Counted from the stretch's first letter, positions 1 to 9,439 are shown. The stretch is 64,000 nt of DNA from an uncultured Eudoraea sp. (GCA_947258405.1 CAMYIE010000003.1:183319-247318), one strand, 5' to 3'. A program made the numbers and translations. The notes: generated by a model not told the origin, from the letters alone.

Positions 1-377
1 AAAGCATATTTTAACTGTTTTGGTGAAATTATAAAATCGTCCTGATACTTCTCAGGGGCAATGGTAATTAGCTCCGCCAGAAAAAAATAGCGCAAAAGCG
101 TTTTGTTGACAGATTGTGCAGATTTGCTAATATGGCCCACAGATTCTGTATGAGTAACATGGGCATGAGGGTTGAAGGCGATGTCGTTAAAATTCACAGG
201 GAAACCTTCAGCTACGCTGAATACAACACTGTCTTTTTTATAAGGTTCAATTTCAGGCGCTTCTTTGCCCCAGGCTCTCAAATTTGAACTATTCCCCCTA
301 AGTGGAATGGAAATATCCAACGGCTTTCCGAGGTCTATTCTATACTTTCTATGGGTTGTTTTTATCTCTGCTATCAT
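1..377 (-). CDS. Cyclase-family protein, C-terminus cut by window edge
   Basis: About 125 N-terminal residues are visible, starting MIAEIKTTHRKYRIDL, and the gene runs off the left edge. A segment reading FNPHAHVTHTESVGH matches the metal-binding region (H-x-H/G-x-TH-x-[DE]) of the cyclase family that includes kynurenine formamidase. That family hydrolyses amide or ester bonds with a metal centre; the substrate here is unknown. The start is an ATG about 40 bases beyond the stop of nothing else upstream, and hemW follows on the other side of the gene start in the same direction. The order ruvC, hemW, cyclase on one strand suggests co-transcription. Family assignment is fairly firm; function is not. 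Confidence 0.75.
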   Translation of the reverse strand, partial: MIAEIKTTHRKYRIDLGKPLDISIPLRGNSSNLRAWGKEAPEIEPYKKDSVVFSVAEGFPVNFNDIAFNPHAHVTHTESVGHISKSAQSVNKTLLRYFFLAELITIAPEKYQDDFIISPKQLKYA

Positions 378-416
378 CTTAGACCGGTATGATCTTATAT
401 AACTCTATCAAAACAT

Positions 417-1553
417 CTATTTTTCTAAATTAAGCATAAATAGATGGGAGGCAATTCCATCGACTAAAAACTTTCCGCTTTTGGTTACCCGAAGTATATC
501 CCCTTCAAGAAAAAGCTTTGCATCCTTAATATATTGAGCTGACTGCTGAAGTAAGTAATCATGATATGCCGTCCCGAAATCGTTCTTGAGTTTCTCTAAT
601 GATACTCCCCACTGCGTCCTGAGACCAGTCATAACATATTCATTGTAGCGATCCCTTTTACTGAGCTTTTCCCGTTCCAACGGAAGAATTCCCTTGTCTA
701 AACCAGCGATATATTTAGAATTGTTCCGAACATTCCAGGATCTACCATAGCCATCATAAGAATGTGCTGATGGTCCGATGCCGATATACGATTTCCCCTG
801 CCAATAGGCTGTATTGTTCCTGGCAAAATATCCTGGTTTACCAAAGTTTGAGATCTCATAATGCAGGTAGCCGTTCTTTTCCAGCGTATCGATGAGCAAA
901 TAAAAATGCTCTTCTACCAGTTCTTCATCGATCTCCGGAATGAGGCCCTTATCGATAAAAGACTTCAGAGCGGTCCGGGGCTCTACAGTAAGGGCATAGG
1001 AGCTGATATGCGGTAAATTGTATTTAAGTGCCCAATTGAGGTTTTGCTGCCATTTTTGGATTGTTTGATCGGGGATCCCATAGATCAGGTCGATGGATAG
1101 ATTCTCAAAAAATTCTGTTGCCAGCTCAAGGGATAGATGAGACTGTTCCGCTGAATGTGCCCGGTTCATCAGTCTTAATTCTTCTTCCAGGAAAGACTGG
1201 ATGCCAATACTCAGGCGATCGATCCTCGTTGAGGCCAGTGTGGAAATCTTATCGCGGTCAAGATCGTCCGGATTAGCCTCTAAGGTGATTTCTGCATCCT
1301 TAGCAAGCAAATAATTCTCTTCAACACAATCGATCAACCGTTCTAATTCAAACCCCTCCAGTAAAGACGGAGTACCCCCACCAAAATAGAGCGAGGTTAC
1401 CTCCCTGTCTTTAAACTCCTCTGCTCTCAATACCAATTCCTTTTGCAGTGCTACCAGGAGCGGATCTTTTTTTTTCAGACTGGTCGAAAAATGAAAATCA
1501 CAATAGTGGCAGGCCTGTTTGCAAAAAGGTATATGAATATAAATGCCAGACAT
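417..1553 (-). CDS. hemW: HemW-like radical SAM haem chaperone
   Basis: The 378-residue protein opens with MSGIYIHIPFCKQACHYCDF, giving the radical SAM motif C11-x3-C15-x2-C18 followed by F20. Bona fide coproporphyrinogen oxidase HemN has an extra Cys two positions after the third; here it is Asp, so this is HemW, a haem-binding protein thought to deliver haem to respiratory enzymes. A GGGTPS motif near residue 59 and an IGIQSF segment are typical of the family. A true HemN is encoded at 37.4-38.8 kb, which supports the distinction. The gene lies 2 bases after the DUF3667 remnant and in the same direction as ruvC, suggesting one transcript. Confidence 0.9.
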   Translation of the reverse strand: MSGIYIHIPFCKQACHYCDFHFSTSLKKKDPLLVALQKELVLRAEEFKDREVTSLYFGGGTPSLLEGFELERLIDCVEENYLLAKDAEITLEANPDDLDRDKISTLASTRIDRLSIGIQSFLEEELRLMNRAHSAEQSHLSLELATEFFENLSIDLIYGIPDQTIQKWQQNLNWALKYNLPHISSYALTVEPRTALKSFIDKGLIPEIDEELVEEHFYLLIDTLEKNGYLHYEISNFGKPGYFARNNTAYWQGKSYIGIGPSAHSYDGYGRSWNVRNNSKYIAGLDKGILPLEREKLSKRDRYNEYVMTGLRTQWGVSLEKLKNDFGTAYHDYLLQQSAQYIKDAKLFLEGDILRVTKSGKFLVDGIASHLFMLNLEK

Positions 1554-1555
1554 AA

Positions 1556-2092
1556 TTACGGACTTAAGAAGACCACAAGGTAGGAAAATCCAAAGGCTAA
1601 AAATCCATATAACAGGTATGCAAAAAAGTAAGCCAATACCGATTTAAATGCCACCAAGAAGGGTCTTTTTTGAAAGAATCGAATCATTGCATATACGAAA
1701 TATCCCAACATGGCCAAAATAGCAAGGAATTGAATCTGAAGGTTAAAAAATTTGATAAAGAAGATGTTAGTGGTAGTTAAAAGGCTATAAAACCCAACCA
1801 GATAAAAAGCTACGGCAATGTATTCCGATAGTGTGTATTTTTTGTAGAAGAAAACCTTGAGCATTGAGCTGAGGGAGAATACAAAAAAGAAGAGGAGGTT
1901 ATTGATATTCTGAAACATAAATCCTTGGGCCTTTACAATATTTGCCTGGCCCATTTGCTCAATAGCCTCATCTGTCGATATAACTTTTCCTTGGATATCA
2001 AAATCTATTGCCCAGCGCACAAAAATGTAGAATACCGTAGTGAGTATAAAGAATGAGATAGGCTTGTAATAGCTCTTTCGTTTTCCTTGCAA
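1556..2092 (-). pseudogene. DUF3667 membrane protein, N-terminus lost or out of frame
   Basis: The open frame encodes 178 residues with about four to five hydrophobic helices after QGKRKSYYKPISFF. DUF3667 proteins normally carry an N-terminal zinc ribbon (two CxxC knuckles), then a segment like RPG-x3-REYL-x-GKR, then these helices. The same frame reads upstream LLSNPGRLLREYLQGKRKS without any ATG, so only a TTG is available as start. The first zinc knuckle is found in another frame at 2122-2181. This looks like an internal deletion that removed the second knuckle and shifted the frame. It could still be translated from TTG as a short membrane protein. It sits between ruvC and hemW. Confidence 0.65.
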
Positions 2093-2121
2093 ATATTCTC
2101 TAAGTAACCTACCCGGATTAC

Positions 2122-2181
2122 TTAGTAGGTAGAAGTAGTTTCCTTACCACAGTTCTTGCAGCGCATTTGAGTCAATTCCAT
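2122..2181 (-). pseudogene. Detached zinc-knuckle start of the DUF3667 gene
   Basis: An ATG 7 bases beyond the ruvC stop opens a 19-codon frame reading MELTQMRCKNCGKETTSTY and then TAA. The CKNCG knuckle is the usual beginning of DUF3667 proteins, in which a second knuckle (C-x2-CG) is expected directly after the Tyr where this frame stops. The rest of the protein continues in a different frame 30 bases on. I read it as the original start of the gene at 1556-2092, separated by a deletion. Confidence 0.55.
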
Positions 2182-2187
2182 CAATGA

Positions 2188-2745
2188 TTATTTAACCCTT
2201 CCCGCATTTTGCTTTATAAACCCTTCCCAACCTGAGTACGATTTGCCAACATCTACTTTTCCTTCGTTATAGAAATGGCAGACCGCGGCGGCCAGACCGT
2301 CTGTACTGTCTAAATTCTTGGGGAGCGATTTTAGTTTCAGGGTTGTTTGCAACATTTTGGCTACCTGCTCTTTGCTTGCATTTCCATTACCCGTAATGGC
2401 CATTTTTATTTTTTTGGGAAGGTATTCTGTGATCGGGACCTGCCTTGAAAGTCCGGCTGCCATTGCGACTCCCTGGGCCCTGCCAAGCTTTAGCATAGAT
2501 TGCACATTCTTACCAAAAAACGGTGCTTCGATGGCGATCTCATCAGGATGATGGGTATCGATTAGTTCCAGGGTACGCTCAAAGATCAACTTTAGTTTTA
2601 TATAATGGTCCTTGTACTTTTTAAGCTGAAGCTCATTCATCTGAATAAACTCCATCTGTTTCCCACGCACCCTGATGAGTCCGAAGCCCATCACGGTGGT
2701 TCCCGGATCTATCCCTAATATTATTTTTTCCTGAACAGGTTTCAT
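2188..2745 (-). CDS. ruvC: Holliday junction resolvase RuvC
   Basis: RuvC nicks four-way DNA junctions during recombinational repair with RuvAB. The protein shows the family hallmarks: ILGIDPGTTVMGFG at the N-terminus (first catalytic Asp), IAIEAPFFGKN (catalytic Glu), LGRAQG, and DSTDGLAAAVCH near the C-terminus (acidic pair). The frame is open further upstream, but the chosen ATG (MKPVQEK) gives the usual short lead before LGIDPG, a length of 185 residues, and a 4-base gap to the lipoprotein gene upstream. It is followed by the DUF3667 remnant and hemW in the same direction. Confidence 0.93.
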   Translation of the reverse strand: MKPVQEKIILGIDPGTTVMGFGLIRVRGKQMEFIQMNELQLKKYKDHYIKLKLIFERTLELIDTHHPDEIAIEAPFFGKNVQSMLKLGRAQGVAMAAGLSRQVPITEYLPKKIKMAITGNGNASKEQVAKMLQTTLKLKSLPKNLDSTDGLAAAVCHFYNEGKVDVGKSYSGWEGFIKQNAGRVK

Positions 2746-2749
2746 AAGG

Positions 2750-3226
2750 TTATTTAGTATTGAGTTCAATTGGGATCCTGAACTTGGCATTAACTGGAAT
2801 GCCTCGTTTAAGTGCGGGTTGAACCTCGGGCAGACTTTTAAGGCTTTGGGTTATAATCGCATTGAATTCCGGAATTTGTCTTTGCAGTATCATATGGTCT
2901 TCTATATCGAGCACGGTTACCGCCCCATCCTTTTCGACCAAAAAGTCCACATAGATGGTATCTTCCACATCTTCATTCAGTACAAATTCAAATTCATTTA
3001 AAGTAGCAGAAAAATGCCTTAGCAATTCTTCCTTAAAACAGTCTTTCTGTGCTTCTTTTGAAATGGATTCCCCGCAGGTTTCGAACAAGGGATACTGATC
3101 TACATCGTTCCAGTTGATACTTCGTAATTCTTCCTGTACCAGTCTACGGGTCTTTTCTTCTTTTGGAGTCAGCCATTGGCATGAGGTCAATAGCAGTCCA
3201 CCGATCAACATCAGTAAAATCCGCAT
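2750..3226 (-). CDS. Small lipoprotein, TonB-C-like fold possible
   Basis: 158 residues with a short hydrophobic signal and lipobox LLTSC (Cys16), so an exported lipoprotein. The C-terminal half (VDFLVEKDGAVTVLDIED followed by IITQSLKSLPEVQPALKRGIPVNAKFRIPI) resembles the TonB C-terminal domain: a beta strand with a G-x-V turn, a helix ending SLP, then a P-A-x-x-G-x-P-V strand. No TonB membrane-spanning N-terminus is present, so it is not a standard TonB. It lies immediately upstream of ruvC and may share its promoter. Exact role unknown. Confidence 0.75.
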   Translation of the reverse strand: MRILLMLIGGLLLTSCQWLTPKEEKTRRLVQEELRSINWNDVDQYPLFETCGESISKEAQKDCFKEELLRHFSATLNEFEFVLNEDVEDTIYVDFLVEKDGAVTVLDIEDHMILQRQIPEFNAIITQSLKSLPEVQPALKRGIPVNAKFRIPIELNTK

Positions 3227-3358
3227 ATATTAAGGAGTGTTCTAAAGTGAAAATTACAACTTTTTTGGGTAATGAACAGTGAGCCGATCCATAATTGAAA
3301 AACGTAAATGCTTTGTAACTTATGGCGCGTATTAACGACTCATAGGAAAGTCAGAACG

Positions 3359-3874
3359 ATGGACATAGTATTGCTTATTCTTGGATTTGTCCTGATGCTC
3401 ATAGGCATATTGGGCAGTTTTTTGCCAGTACTACCCGGCCCTCCCGTTAGCTGGGTTGGGCTTTTATTGCTTATTCTCACCCGTGCGGTTCCCAATGATT
3501 GGTGGTTTATCGGCATTACCGGAGCTGTTGCTTTTGTGGTATTTGCCATGGATTACCTGATCCCTGCCATTGGTGCAAGAAAATTCGGTGGAAGCAGGGC
3601 GGGGATGATCGGCACTACAATAGGCCTGGTCATCGCTATTATATTTCCGGTTTTGGGATTTTTTGGGATTATAATCTGGCCATTTGTTGGGGCGCTTATA
3701 GGCGAAATAATCAACAAGGCTGATAATAAAACGGCGCTTAAGGCCGCCATTGGCTCCTTTATCGGTTTTCTTACCGGGACATTTCTGAAATTTGTGGTCA
3801 CTATAGTCTTTATGGGTTTCTTTATCTCAAAAACTATAGAGCACTGGTCGGAACTCTTTCCATATTTCCGTTAA
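3359..3874 (+). CDS. DUF456 membrane protein
   Basis: 171 residues, almost entirely hydrophobic, with about five helices and glycine-rich stretches. The N-terminal GSFLPVLPGPPVSWVGLLLL pattern and the later KFGGSRAG loop are characteristic of DUF456, a family of small integral membrane proteins without known function. The open frame extends 17 codons upstream, but the downstream ATG gives a normal start (MDIVLLILGF). It converges on the nitroreductase gene; the two stop codons overlap by 4 bases. Confidence 0.85.
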   Translation: MDIVLLILGFVLMLIGILGSFLPVLPGPPVSWVGLLLLILTRAVPNDWWFIGITGAVAFVVFAMDYLIPAIGARKFGGSRAGMIGTTIGLVIAIIFPVLGFFGIIIWPFVGALIGEIINKADNKTALKAAIGSFIGFLTGTFLKFVVTIVFMGFFISKTIEHWSELFPYFR

Positions 3875-4425
3875 TCTATCCAGCTCACTTTTTCACCTAC
3901 AGGAGTTCTTTCTCCCTCAGGCAATATCTCATCATAGTAACCAAGGTAAAACAACCCAAGGCACTTTTCACCATCCTGCAGTACGGTAAATCCATCCATA
4001 TGAGAGATCAGGGCGGGTGAACTCCAGTAGCATCCTATCCCCAACTCAGTGCACATAAGCCACATGTTCTGAACGGCCATTGCCGTAGAGGCTATCTCTT
4101 CCCATTCGGGAATTCGCTGTTCAGGGTCGCGTTGCATGCAAATAAGGATCACCGCCTCTGACTGCATGGGTTTTTGCAATAGTTTTTTGGCCTTGATATT
4201 TTTAGGTTTCTTTTCCGTTTGGAGATACGTTTCAGAAAGGAAAACTCCGAGTCGTTCTCTGGCTTCACCACGGACCACTTTAAATCGCCAGGGTTCTGTC
4301 CGTTTGTGAGTAGGTGCCCAATTAGCCGCCTCTAGTATTATTTCAATGGTTTCTGAGGCAATAGCCATGCCATTGTATTGAGCTGGGAAAACTGCTCTTC
4401 TATTTTTAATCAGCTCTAAGATCAT
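3871..4425 (-). CDS. Nitroreductase family flavoprotein (YdjA-like)
   Basis: 184 residues, the length of small single-domain nitroreductases that bind FMN as dimers and reduce nitro compounds or quinones with NAD(P)H. Visible are the N-terminal NRRAVF segment (FMN phosphate contact Arg pair), ANWAPTHKRTEPWRF (the family pattern A-x-x-APTH-x-x-x-PW-F, strong for YdjA types), and the C-terminal LGLFYLGY strand. A TATTTTTG element at 4442-4449 on the minus strand is a plausible -7 box with a short leader. Physiological substrate cannot be told. Confidence 0.85.
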   Translation of the reverse strand: MILELIKNRRAVFPAQYNGMAIASETIEIILEAANWAPTHKRTEPWRFKVVRGEARERLGVFLSETYLQTEKKPKNIKAKKLLQKPMQSEAVILICMQRDPEQRIPEWEEIASTAMAVQNMWLMCTELGIGCYWSSPALISHMDGFTVLQDGEKCLGLFYLGYYDEILPEGERTPVGEKVSWID

Positions 4426-4441
4426 TTCTAATTTTTAGTCT

Positions 4442-4449
4442 CAAAAATA
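4442..4449 (-). promoter_or_regulatory. Candidate -7 box for the nitroreductase gene
   Basis: Read on the minus strand this is TATTTTTG, a perfect match to the Bacteroidetes -7 element TAnnTTTG, 17 bases ahead of the nitroreductase ATG. No clear -33 TTG at the usual 19-base spacing was found, so this is moderate evidence only. Confidence 0.4.
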
Positions 4450-4559
4450 GTCAATTGAGTACTTCATCTTCTTAATTCTATCCTAAGAATATTGTATGCC
4501 GCATATGATGCAAATAAGAAACTTAATGAATACATTTATGGTGTTAAAAGTTCTGAACC

Positions 4560-6140
4560 GTGATCGCAACTACTACTCCTTTCTCCCTGGGGGAAGCCCA
4601 ACTCAGCGCTGGTCTGGCAGTCTCCATTGCTCAAAATATCACCAGAGTCGAATTATCAGAAAAGACTCGTAAAAAAGTAAGAGCAAGTCAAAAGATCGTG
4701 TTGAATATTGTGGAAAAAGGCGATCCGGTCTATGGTATCAATACCGGTTTCGGGCCTCTGTGTACGACCCGTATTTCGAAAGACGAGACCAGAATACTCC
4801 AAGAAAATATCCTTAAAAGCCACAGTGTTGGCGTGGGCCAGCCTATCCACGACGATCTGGCACAACTGATGCTTGTACTCAAAGCTCATGCCCTGGCAAA
4901 GGGCTACTCGGGCATATCCCTAAAAACCCTGGAAAGAATTATATGGCATATTGAAAACCGGGCCATACCGGTAGTTCCTTCGCAGGGATCAGTGGGTGCT
5001 TCAGGAGACCTGGCACCATTGTCTCACTTATTTCTTCCCCTGATCGGTTTAGGAAAAGTAAATTATAAAGGCAATACAATTTCTACTGCGCAGCTCTTCG
5101 AATCCACTGGCTTGAAACCGATGGAATTAGGGCCGAAAGAAGGTCTCGCATTGATTAACGGCACCCAGTTCATTACTGCACATGCCATTAGGGTTTTAGA
5201 CAAAATGCTTCACTGTATGGCACAGGCCGATATAATAGGCGCCATGATGATAGAAGGGCTGCAGGGTTCTATTAAACCCTTCTACCGCGAATTGCATGCC
5301 CTTAGACCCTACAAGGGAAATATCCACGTCGCCAAACGGATAACTTCCCTGCTGAAAGGATCCGAAATAATGGAAGATCATATAGACTGCGACCGGGTAC
5401 AGGATCCCTATTCATTGCGATGTATCCCGCAAGTACACGGCGCCAGTCGGAATGCCTGGCTGCACCTGAAAGAATTACTCGAAATTGAGATGAACTCCGT
5501 CACCGACAACCCGGTAATCATCGATGAGGATCTTACGATAAGCGGTGGGAATTTTCACGGGCAACCCTTAGCCATGGCGCTCGACTATGCCTGTCTGGCT
5601 GCATCTGAACTCGGGAACATCTCGGACAGGAGGATTTATCTCGCCCTGGAAGGCAACAGTCCTGGAGTTCCTAAACTCCTGATGAAGGACAGCGGCATTA
5701 ATTCAGGTTATATGATCCTTCAATATACCAGTGCGGCCCTGGCGAGTGAGAACAAGACTTTTTGCTTTCCTGCCAGTGCGGACAGCATCCCGACCTCACT
5801 AGGACAGGAAGACCATGTGAGTATGGGCTCAATATCGGGTAGAAAGGCACTTCATATTATAGAAAACGTGGAGAAAATATTGGCTATTGAACTGCTAACG
5901 GCTACTCAGGCATTCGAGTTCAGAAAACCATTGAAATCTGGAGTGATTCTGGAAGAAATACACCGGTGGGTGAGGTCTAAGGTCTCTTTTGCTGAAGAAG
6001 ACAGGGTATTTGCCGATGATATCGAAAACGGTATCGAAATGATTCGCAGTGGTGATATGATAAGATTGGTAGACAAAGTATGTGAATCCAATGGCCTTTC
6101 CCTGGAGTCACCTTATTCTAAAGAATTCAGATTAAGCTGA
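4560..6140 (+). CDS. hutH: Histidine ammonia-lyase
   Basis: Converts L-histidine to trans-urocanate and ammonia, the first step of the Hut pathway, in the cytoplasm. The 526-residue protein carries GSVGASGDLAPLSH; Ala147-Ser148-Gly149 cyclise to the MIO electrophile. YGINTGFG near residue 58 and the NPVIIDED/GGNFHG segments are also family hallmarks. The start is GTG, chosen because no ATG precedes YGINTGFG in a better position. It heads a tight plus-strand operon hutH-I-U-G with gaps of 1 to 5 bases. A TACATTTA stretch at 4531-4538 is a weak -7 candidate. No HutC-type repressor gene is next to it. Confidence 0.96.
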   Translation: MIATTTPFSLGEAQLSAGLAVSIAQNITRVELSEKTRKKVRASQKIVLNIVEKGDPVYGINTGFGPLCTTRISKDETRILQENILKSHSVGVGQPIHDDLAQLMLVLKAHALAKGYSGISLKTLERIIWHIENRAIPVVPSQGSVGASGDLAPLSHLFLPLIGLGKVNYKGNTISTAQLFESTGLKPMELGPKEGLALINGTQFITAHAIRVLDKMLHCMAQADIIGAMMIEGLQGSIKPFYRELHALRPYKGNIHVAKRITSLLKGSEIMEDHIDCDRVQDPYSLRCIPQVHGASRNAWLHLKELLEIEMNSVTDNPVIIDEDLTISGGNFHGQPLAMALDYACLAASELGNISDRRIYLALEGNSPGVPKLLMKDSGINSGYMILQYTSAALASENKTFCFPASADSIPTSLGQEDHVSMGSISGRKALHIIENVEKILAIELLTATQAFEFRKPLKSGVILEEIHRWVRSKVSFAEEDRVFADDIENGIEMIRSGDMIRLVDKVCESNGLSLESPYSKEFRLS

Positions 6141-6145
6141 TAGCT

Positions 6146-7399
6146 ATGGGCAAAACAACACTTATCGGTCCTTTTGCACAAATTCTTCCCATGACCAATT
6201 TGAATGTAAACGGCCCTATTTCTGATAATGATCTGCAATTGATCGAAGATGGTGGGATTTTAATAAACGACGGTTTTATCGAGGATATCGGTCCATTCAG
6301 TGATCTTAAATCCAGAGCCGGAAAGGAGGTCTCAGAACTTTACCTGGACGGAAAACATGTATGCCTGCCCGGCTTTATAGATGCTCATACCCATATCTGC
6401 TTTGGAGGCTCAAGGGCGCGCGACTATGCAATGAGAAATTCGGGTAAAAGCTACCTTGAAATTGCACACGAAGGCGGCGGGATCTGGGATACAGTTTCCA
6501 AAACCAGGGAGGCATCGGAAGATGAACTCGTTAAAGGAGTAGTAAAGCGCGCCAAAAGGCACCTGAAAAACGGTGTTACCACCATTGAGGTAAAGAGCGG
6601 ATATGGTTTATCGGTCGATGAAGAACTAAAAATGCTAAGGGCTATTCGCAAAGCGGATACCATTACTGCCCAAGATCTTATTGCCACTTGCCTGGCAGCA
6701 CATATCTGCCCGAAGGATTTTAAAGGAAGTGCTCAGGAATACCTTGAAAAAATAGTGGAGGAATTATTACCAAAGATCAAAGAACAAAATCTATGTGGTA
6801 GGATAGATATTTTTGTGGAAGAAAGTGCTTTTACTGTTGCCGAAGCAGAATCATACCTGAGTCGGGCTAAAGATATGGGGTTCGATCTTACTGTGCATGC
6901 CGATCAGTTTAATCCGGGAGGAAGTGCGCTGGCTGTAAAGCTGGGAGCGATCAGTGCTGATCATCTGGAGGCCAGTACTGATAAGGAAATAAAATTACTA
7001 GCTGGGAGTACAGTTATTGCAACCGCCTTACCAGGAGCCTCACTCGGCCTGGGCTGTGACTTTACTCCGGCCCGAAAAATCCTCGATGCCGGCGGTGCAC
7101 TGGCCATCGCCAGCGATCATAACCCGGGTTCCGGCCCAATGGGCGATCTGCTTACCCAGGCCGCAATACTGGGTGCTTTTGAAAAACTAAGCAACGCCGA
7201 AGTCCTTGCAGGTATAACCCTTAGAGCTGCCGCAGCGCTAAATCTCGGGGATCGTGGGGCTTTAAAAATAGGATCCCATGCAGATCTGGCAGTTTTTCAC
7301 ACGGCAAACTATAATGAGATCCTTTACAATCAGGGTAATTTAAAACCCTGTATGGTCTGGAAAAATGGCCAATTGGTTTATGATAAACACAAAAAGTAA
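6146..7399 (+). CDS. hutI: Imidazolonepropionase
   Basis: Hydrolyses 4-imidazolone-5-propionate to N-formimino-L-glutamate, third step of histidine degradation. It belongs to the metal-dependent amidohydrolases: GFIDAHTHICFGG supplies His81 and His83, VHADQF His251, SADHLEA His273, and ASDHNPGSGP the metal Asp324, all in the expected order. Length 417 is normal. It starts 5 bases after hutH and ends 5 bases before hutU, so translation is probably coupled. Confidence 0.96.
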   Translation: MGKTTLIGPFAQILPMTNLNVNGPISDNDLQLIEDGGILINDGFIEDIGPFSDLKSRAGKEVSELYLDGKHVCLPGFIDAHTHICFGGSRARDYAMRNSGKSYLEIAHEGGGIWDTVSKTREASEDELVKGVVKRAKRHLKNGVTTIEVKSGYGLSVDEELKMLRAIRKADTITAQDLIATCLAAHICPKDFKGSAQEYLEKIVEELLPKIKEQNLCGRIDIFVEESAFTVAEAESYLSRAKDMGFDLTVHADQFNPGGSALAVKLGAISADHLEASTDKEIKLLAGSTVIATALPGASLGLGCDFTPARKILDAGGALAIASDHNPGSGPMGDLLTQAAILGAFEKLSNAEVLAGITLRAAAALNLGDRGALKIGSHADLAVFHTANYNEILYNQGNLKPCMVWKNGQLVYDKHKK

Positions 7400-7404
7400 T
7401 CTTT

Positions 7405-9438
7405 ATGCCTCAAATCGATGAGTCATTAAATTTTAAAACGCAAATCAGTCAGGGTATTCCTGATACATTACCACCTAAGCGAAATCCTTCGGACAAGGTT
7501 AACCGCGCACCTAAGCGGAAAGATATTCTGAGTGCAGAAGAAAAGCGGTTAGCAGTAAGGAATGCATTGCGATATTTTCCCAAAGAATGGCATGCAGAAC
7601 TCTCAGGAGAGTTTGCCAGGGAATTAGAAGAAAACGGCAGGATCTATATGTATCGTTTTAAGCCGGCATATAAGATTTATGCCCGTCCTCTTTCTGAATA
7701 CCCGGCTGAAACCAGGGCTGGAGCAGCCATTATGTTGATGATCCAGAACAACCTCGATCCTTCTGTAGCTCAGCATCCCGAAGAACTAATTACCTACGGC
7801 GGGAATGGAGCAGTTTTTCAAAACTGGGCTCAATATCTGCTAACGATGCAATATCTGTCTCAGATGAAAGAAGATCAGACACTGCATATGTATTCCGGTC
7901 ACCCAATGGGATTGTTCCCATCCTCCAAGAATGCACCGAGGGTTGTGGTCACCAACGGGATGATGATCCCTAATTATTCGAGTCAGGACGACTGGGAACG
8001 GTTTAATGCTCTTGGGGTAACCCAATACGGACAAATGACCGCTGGCTCTTATATGTATATCGGCCCCCAGGGTATCGTTCACGGTACCACCATTACCGTT
8101 ATGAATGCGTTTAGAAAGGTATTAGCGCCAGGTGAAGCTCCAAAAGGTAAAATATTTCTGACCGCCGGTATGGGTGGTATGAGCGGAGCTCAGCCCAAAG
8201 CAGGTAATATTGCCGGATGTATCACCGTCTGTGCCGAGGTAAACCCGCAGGCAGCAAAAAAAAGGCACCAGCAAGGTTGGGTTGATGAATTGACCTCCTC
8301 GCTCGAAAAACTTGTAGAAAGGACCAAAATTGCCATCGCCAAAAAGGAGGTCGTATCAATTGGTTACGTAGGTAATATAGTAGATGTATGGGAACGATTT
8401 TATGAAGATGAAGTATTTATACACTTGGGTTCAGACCAGACATCGCTCCATAATCCATGGGCAGGAGGCTATTATCCGGCCGGACTCTCCTTTGAGGAAT
8501 CGAACCGTATGATGGCGAAAGAACCAGAAGCATTCAAAGACAAGGTCAGGGAATCATTGCGGCGTCAGGTCGATGCCATCAATAAGCATGCTGCCCGGGG
8601 GACCTATTTTTTTGACTATGGAAATGCTTTCCTGCTCGAAGCCTCCCGCGCTGGTGCAGATGTGATGGATAAGAGTGGCAATAATTTCAGATATCCTTCC
8701 TACGTGCAGGATATTTTAGGCCCGATGTGTTTTGACTATGGATTCGGGCCATTCAGGTGGGTCTGTACTTCGGCTGATCCGCTAGATCTGAGAGCAACCG
8801 ATAGGCTGGCCTTGGAAGTACTAAAGACAATACAGCAAGATGCTCCAGAGGATATCCGACAGCAAATGCAGGACAATATCAACTGGATAAAAGAAGCTGA
8901 GGCAAACCGATTAGTAGTTGGTTCCCAGGCCAGAATTCTCTATGCCGATGCAGAGGGCCGGATAAAAATAGCAGAAGCCTTTAACCAGGCCATCAGGGAT
9001 GGCAGGATAACCGCTCCTGTAGTCCTGGGGCGGGATCACCACGACGTAAGTGGAACGGACTCCCCTTTCAGAGAGACCAGCAATATCTACGACGGGAGTC
9101 AATTCACAGCAGATATGGCCATCCATAACGTTATTGGTGATAGTTTCAGGGGCGCCACCTGGGTTTCTATACACAATGGTGGGGGCGTTGGTTGGGGTGA
9201 GGTAATCAATGGCGGCTTCGGTATGTTGCTCGATGGCTCAGATGAAGCCTCCAATAACATAAAAAACATGCTGTTCTACGATGTTAACAATGGTATCGCC
9301 CGAAGGAGCTGGGCGCGAAATCCCGAAGCCCTGGCTGCTATCAAAAGGGAAATGGAACGCACTGAAGGACTAAAGGTTACACTTCCTGAAATAGTTGATG
9401 ATGAATTATTAAATCAAATGTTCACAAAACACAACTAG
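7405..9438 (+). CDS. hutU: Urocanate hydratase
   Basis: Urocanase adds water to urocanate to form imidazolonepropionate, using tightly bound NAD+ as an electrophile. The NAD-binding glycine-rich segment TAGMGGMSGAQPKAG lies at residues 253-267, and FDYGFGPFRWVCTS carries the conserved C-terminal active-site stretch. At 677 residues it is longer than the roughly 550-residue proteobacterial enzymes, as is usual for the Bacteroidetes form with an extended N-terminus and inserts. Gene order H-I-U-G does not follow reaction order (H-U-I-G), but the set is complete. Confidence 0.96.
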   Translation: MPQIDESLNFKTQISQGIPDTLPPKRNPSDKVNRAPKRKDILSAEEKRLAVRNALRYFPKEWHAELSGEFARELEENGRIYMYRFKPAYKIYARPLSEYPAETRAGAAIMLMIQNNLDPSVAQHPEELITYGGNGAVFQNWAQYLLTMQYLSQMKEDQTLHMYSGHPMGLFPSSKNAPRVVVTNGMMIPNYSSQDDWERFNALGVTQYGQMTAGSYMYIGPQGIVHGTTITVMNAFRKVLAPGEAPKGKIFLTAGMGGMSGAQPKAGNIAGCITVCAEVNPQAAKKRHQQGWVDELTSSLEKLVERTKIAIAKKEVVSIGYVGNIVDVWERFYEDEVFIHLGSDQTSLHNPWAGGYYPAGLSFEESNRMMAKEPEAFKDKVRESLRRQVDAINKHAARGTYFFDYGNAFLLEASRAGADVMDKSGNNFRYPSYVQDILGPMCFDYGFGPFRWVCTSADPLDLRATDRLALEVLKTIQQDAPEDIRQQMQDNINWIKEAEANRLVVGSQARILYADAEGRIKIAEAFNQAIRDGRITAPVVLGRDHHDVSGTDSPFRETSNIYDGSQFTADMAIHNVIGDSFRGATWVSIHNGGGVGWGEVINGGFGMLLDGSDEASNNIKNMLFYDVNNGIARRSWARNPEALAAIKREMERTEGLKVTLPEIVDDELLNQMFTKHN

Positions 9439-9439
9439 A

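Noticed and set aside
417-1553. Second hemN gene
   Set aside because: The motif has only three Cys (C-x3-C-x2-C-D-F), the HemW pattern; the four-Cys enzyme is at 37421-38782.
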